64,000 nucleotides of DNA from an uncultured Eubacteriales bacterium. Its GTDB lineage: Bacteria > Bacillota > Clostridia > Lachnospirales > Lachnospiraceae. Positions 61,741-64,000 of this stretch are shown piece by piece. The stretch's first letter is position 1. Each line of letters starts with the position of its first letter. The notes under the pieces are model-generated. The model ran no database searches. It had not been told where the DNA came from and saw nothing but the letters and a program-made list of their open reading frames with translations. The stretch is taken from positions 30,782 through 94,781 of the forward strand of contig ONHA01000005.1 in NCBI GenBank assembly GCA_900317515.1, read 5' to 3'. The translations under genes were made by a program, and so were the position numbers.

Positions 61741-62343
61741 ATGGCAGTAAACAGAGTACCTTATCTTAAGAGATGCAGATCGCTCGGTATGGAGCCGCAG
61801 TATCTCGGAATCGATAAGAAGTCTACACGTGAACTCAAGAGAAGCAATCGCAAGATGTCCGAATACGGACTGCAGCTTCGTGAGAAACAGAAAGCAAAAT
61901 TCATCTATGGCGTCCTTGAGAAGCCGTTCCGCAACTACTATGAGAAAGCGGTCCGCATGAAGGGCATGACCGGTGCAAACCTCATGACCATGCTTGAGCT
62001 TCGTCTGGACAACATCCTTTTCCGCGCCGGCTTCGCACGCACTCGCCGCGAGGCTCGTCAGATCGTCGATCACAAGCATGTTCTTGTGAACGGCTCCTGC
62101 GTCAACATTCCTTCCTATGAAGTGTCTGTCGGCGACAAGATCGAGATCAAGGAGAAGAAGCAGTCTTCCGCAAGATATAAGGCAGAAAACGGCATCCTTG
62201 CTGCTACAGCAGGCCGTGCAGTTCCGGAATGGCTTGATGTCGACGTCGAGCACATGGCCGCTACTGTCAAGGAAGCTCCGACGAGAGAGATGATCGATGT
62301 TCCGGTCAATGAGATGCTCATCGTCGAGTTGTATTCCAAGTAA
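61741..62343 (+). CDS. rpsD: 30S ribosomal protein S4
   Basis: 200-aa 16S-binding protein: MAVNRVPYLKRCRSLGM (only one N-terminal Cys, no zinc set; Clostridial form), KAKFIYGVLEKPFRNYYEKA, the S4 domain MLELRLDNILFRAGFARTRREARQIVDHKHVLVNG. ACGGAGGTCC precedes the ATG. Probable autoregulator. Confidence 0.98.
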   Translation: MAVNRVPYLKRCRSLGMEPQYLGIDKKSTRELKRSNRKMSEYGLQLREKQKAKFIYGVLEKPFRNYYEKAVRMKGMTGANLMTMLELRLDNILFRAGFARTRREARQIVDHKHVLVNGSCVNIPSYEVSVGDKIEIKEKKQSSARYKAENGILAATAGRAVPEWLDVDVEHMAATVKEAPTREMIDVPVNEMLIVELYSK

Positions 62344-62377
62344 TCATTAGACACGCGCCCAAAGGAGGGAAGACTTA

Positions 62378-63337
62378 GTGTTTGATTTTAACAAACCGAA
62401 GATTACAGTTGCAGAAGTTTCGGATGATAAGAAAGTTGGCAGATTTGTAGTCGAACCTCTTGAGAGAGGCTACGGAACGACACTCGGTAATTCTCTTAGA
62501 AGAATCATGCTTTCTTCGCTGCCCGGCGCAGCTGTCAGTCAGGTCAAGATCGAAGGTGTGCTCCATGAGTTCAGCCCGATCCCGGGTGTCAAGGAAGACG
62601 TTACGGAGATCATCCTTAACTTAAAGAGCCTTGCGATCCGGAACAATTCCGAGTCCGACGAGCCGAAGACCGCCTACATCGAGTATGAAGGCGAGGGCGT
62701 CGTCCGCGCATCGGATATCCAGGTTGACTCCGACATCGAGATCATGAACCCGGATCAGATCATCGCGACCATGAACGGCGGACCTGACAGCAAGCTGTAT
62801 ATGGAACTTACCATCACCAAAGGCCGCGGCTACGTGAGCGCTGAGAAGGGCAAGCAGGATGATATGCCGATCGGCGTGATTGCGGTTGACGCAATCTACA
62901 CCCCGATCGAACGCGTCAATATGACTGTGGAAAACACTCGCGTCGGACAGCAGACTGACTATGACAAGCTGACACTTGACGTCTGGACGAAGGGCACCCT
63001 GAATCCGGAAGAGGCAGTCAGCCTTGCAGCAAAGGTGCTCAGCGAGCATCTGAAGCTGTTCGTCGATCTGACAGAGGCAGCCATGACTGCCGAAGTCATG
63101 ATCGAGAAAGAGGACAACGAGAAGGAAAAGGTTCTCGAGATGAACATCGATGAACTCGAGCTTTCCGTCCGTTCCTACAACTGCCTGAAGAGAGCAGGCA
63201 TCAACACGGTTGAAGAACTGTGCAACAAGACTTCCGAGGATATGATGAAGGTCAGAAACCTTGGCCGCAAGTCCCTCGAGGAAGTTCTTGCGAAACTCAA
63301 AGAGCTCGGACTGCAGCTTCGCCCGAGCGAGGAATGA
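62378..63337 (+). CDS. rpoA: RNA polymerase alpha subunit
   Basis: 319 aa: N-terminal dimerisation domain ([24 protein letters not shown]) and C-terminal domain binding UP elements and activators ([22 protein letters not shown]..., [21 protein letters not shown]). It starts at GTG 62378 behind AAAGGAGGG. Confidence 0.98.
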   Translation: MFDFNKPKITVAEVSDDKKVGRFVVEPLERGYGTTLGNSLRRIMLSSLPGAAVSQVKIEGVLHEFSPIPGVKEDVTEIILNLKSLAIRNNSESDEPKTAYIEYEGEGVVRASDIQVDSDIEIMNPDQIIATMNGGPDSKLYMELTITKGRGYVSAEKGKQDDMPIGVIAVDAIYTPIERVNMTVENTRVGQQTDYDKLTLDVWTKGTLNPEEAVSLAAKVLSEHLKLFVDLTEAAMTAEVMIEKEDNEKEKVLEMNIDELELSVRSYNCLKRAGINTVEELCNKTSEDMMKVRNLGRKSLEEVLAKLKELGLQLRPSEE

Positions 63338-63441
63338 TCCGAACGGGTTTCATTTCCGAAAAATATTAAAACAGCGGATGCCAGCGCCCGGCAGTAAGAC
63401 CGAAGAGCATGTCGGCAACGTTCCGCGATATGGAGGTAAAT

Positions 63442-63978
63442 ATGGCAGGATACAGAAAACTTGGAAAAACCGCTCCGCAGAGAAAGGCACTCCTTAGAAA
63501 CCAGGTCACCAATCTTCTCTACAACGGCAAGATCGTGACGACTGAGGCTCGTGCAAAGGAAGTCCGCAAGATCGCTGAAGGCTTCATCGCACTTGCAGTC
63601 AAGGAGAAGGACAACTTCGAGACCGTTACCGTTACCGTAAAGGTTCCGCGCAAGGATGCCAACGGCAAGCGCGTGAAAGAGGTTGTTGACGGCAAGAAGG
63701 TCACCGTATTCGACGAAGTTTCGAAAGAGGTCACGAAGGATGCTCCGTCCAGACTGAACGCAAGAAGAAAGATGCTCAGCTTCTTCTATCCGATCAAGGA
63801 GGTCCCGGCTGAAGGCAAGGGCCGCAAGAAGAACACGAAGCAGGTCGATCTTCCGAAGAAGCTCTTCGAAGAGGTCGCTCCGAAGTACGTGAACCGCAAC
63901 GGCGGTTACACCAGAATCGTCAAGATCGGCCAGAGAAAGGGCGATGCGGCGATGATGGTTCTTCTCGAGCTCGTATAA
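63442..63978 (+). CDS. rplQ: 50S ribosomal protein L17 with a long insert
   Basis: 178 aa against about 120 for typical L17. The N-terminal [45 protein letters not shown] (in segments) and C-terminal [38 protein letters not shown] are canonical. The extra 50-60 residues (about 60-125, [20 protein letters not shown]...[10 protein letters not shown]) split the middle, as I recall from other Lachnospiraceae. It starts at ATG 63442 behind TGGAGG. Last gene of the alpha operon; the 22 bases left in the window show nothing further. Confidence 0.95.
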   Translation: MAGYRKLGKTAPQRKALLRNQVTNLLYNGKIVTTEARAKEVRKIAEGFIALAVKEKDNFETVTVTVKVPRKDANGKRVKEVVDGKKVTVFDEVSKEVTKDAPSRLNARRKMLSFFYPIKEVPAEGKGRKKNTKQVDLPKKLFEEVAPKYVNRNGGYTRIVKIGQRKGDAAMMVLLELV

Positions 63979-64000
63979 TGTGGTTAAAGATACCCCGTCC

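Overview
The window looks like chromosomal DNA from a high-GC (upper 50s percent by eye), Gram-positive, spore-former-lineage member of the Clostridia, most like the Lachnospiraceae. The evidence is spoVG, whiA, a CIRCE/HrcA-type operator, DnaD-type primosome genes, a Clostridia-type rpsD, L17 with a long insert, strong AGGAGG ribosome sites and TTGnnn-N17-TATAAT promoters, often with an extended TGnTATAAT -10. Nearly all genes run on the + strand. The right 16 kb is the S10-spc-alpha ribosomal protein cluster.

Layout. 0-5 kb: the end of a Na/Pi cotransporter (PhoU domain), a TIGR01212 radical SAM protein, a DUF1848 protein and a large adenosine-deaminase/SLOG-like fusion. 5-9.5 kb: clpB behind a CIRCE operator, and a secreted ricin-lectin/M15 peptidase. 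9.5-14.4 kb (minus strand): dnaD-like, dnaC-like and a divergent PRPP synthetase in one operon, plus murC; a cluster of DnaA-box-like sites lies between murC and dnaD. 14.4-23.9 kb: spoVG, an intact IS1182-family insertion sequence, two secreted coiled-coil wall proteins with different catalytic heads (3D and NlpC/P60), tRNA-Val(CAC), rpiB, a radical SAM protein and a membrane-anchored NodB-type protein. 24-37 kb: typA, ybaK, dapB, a eukaryotic-type hisA, hpf, secA, a flavodoxin, an S1-domain protein, a two-gene DMT transporter, xpaC and telA. 37-47.7 kb: valS, then folC, a 51-aa ORF, a zinc-ribbon/TPR gene, murB, rapZ, whiA and a Crh-like HPr, followed by a GNAT gene and an apparently dead signal-peptidase-like membrane protein. 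47.7-64 kb: rpsJ to rplQ, including secY, adk, map, infA and rpoA, with four structured or repetitive spacers.

How the genes work together. Most are housekeeping: translation (ribosome cluster, valS, infA, typA, hpf), secretion (secA, secY), wall synthesis and remodelling (murB, murC, 3D, NlpC, M15, NodB) and replication initiation (dnaD, dnaC). The murB-rapZ-whiA-crh order is the conserved Firmicutes cluster without yvcK.

Most unusual signals. First, the 9-mer GAAAATGAA occurs exactly 22 times on both strands, in several reading frames and in spacers, far above what base composition predicts; it behaves like a DNA-level signal (uptake-like, Chi-like or similar). Second, the deaminase-SLOG fusion pairs nucleoside chemistry with a putative nucleotide-sensing fold. 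Third, several well-preserved proteins lack one key residue: HPr His15 to Glu, signal-peptidase-like Ser to Glu, and NodB His to Asn.
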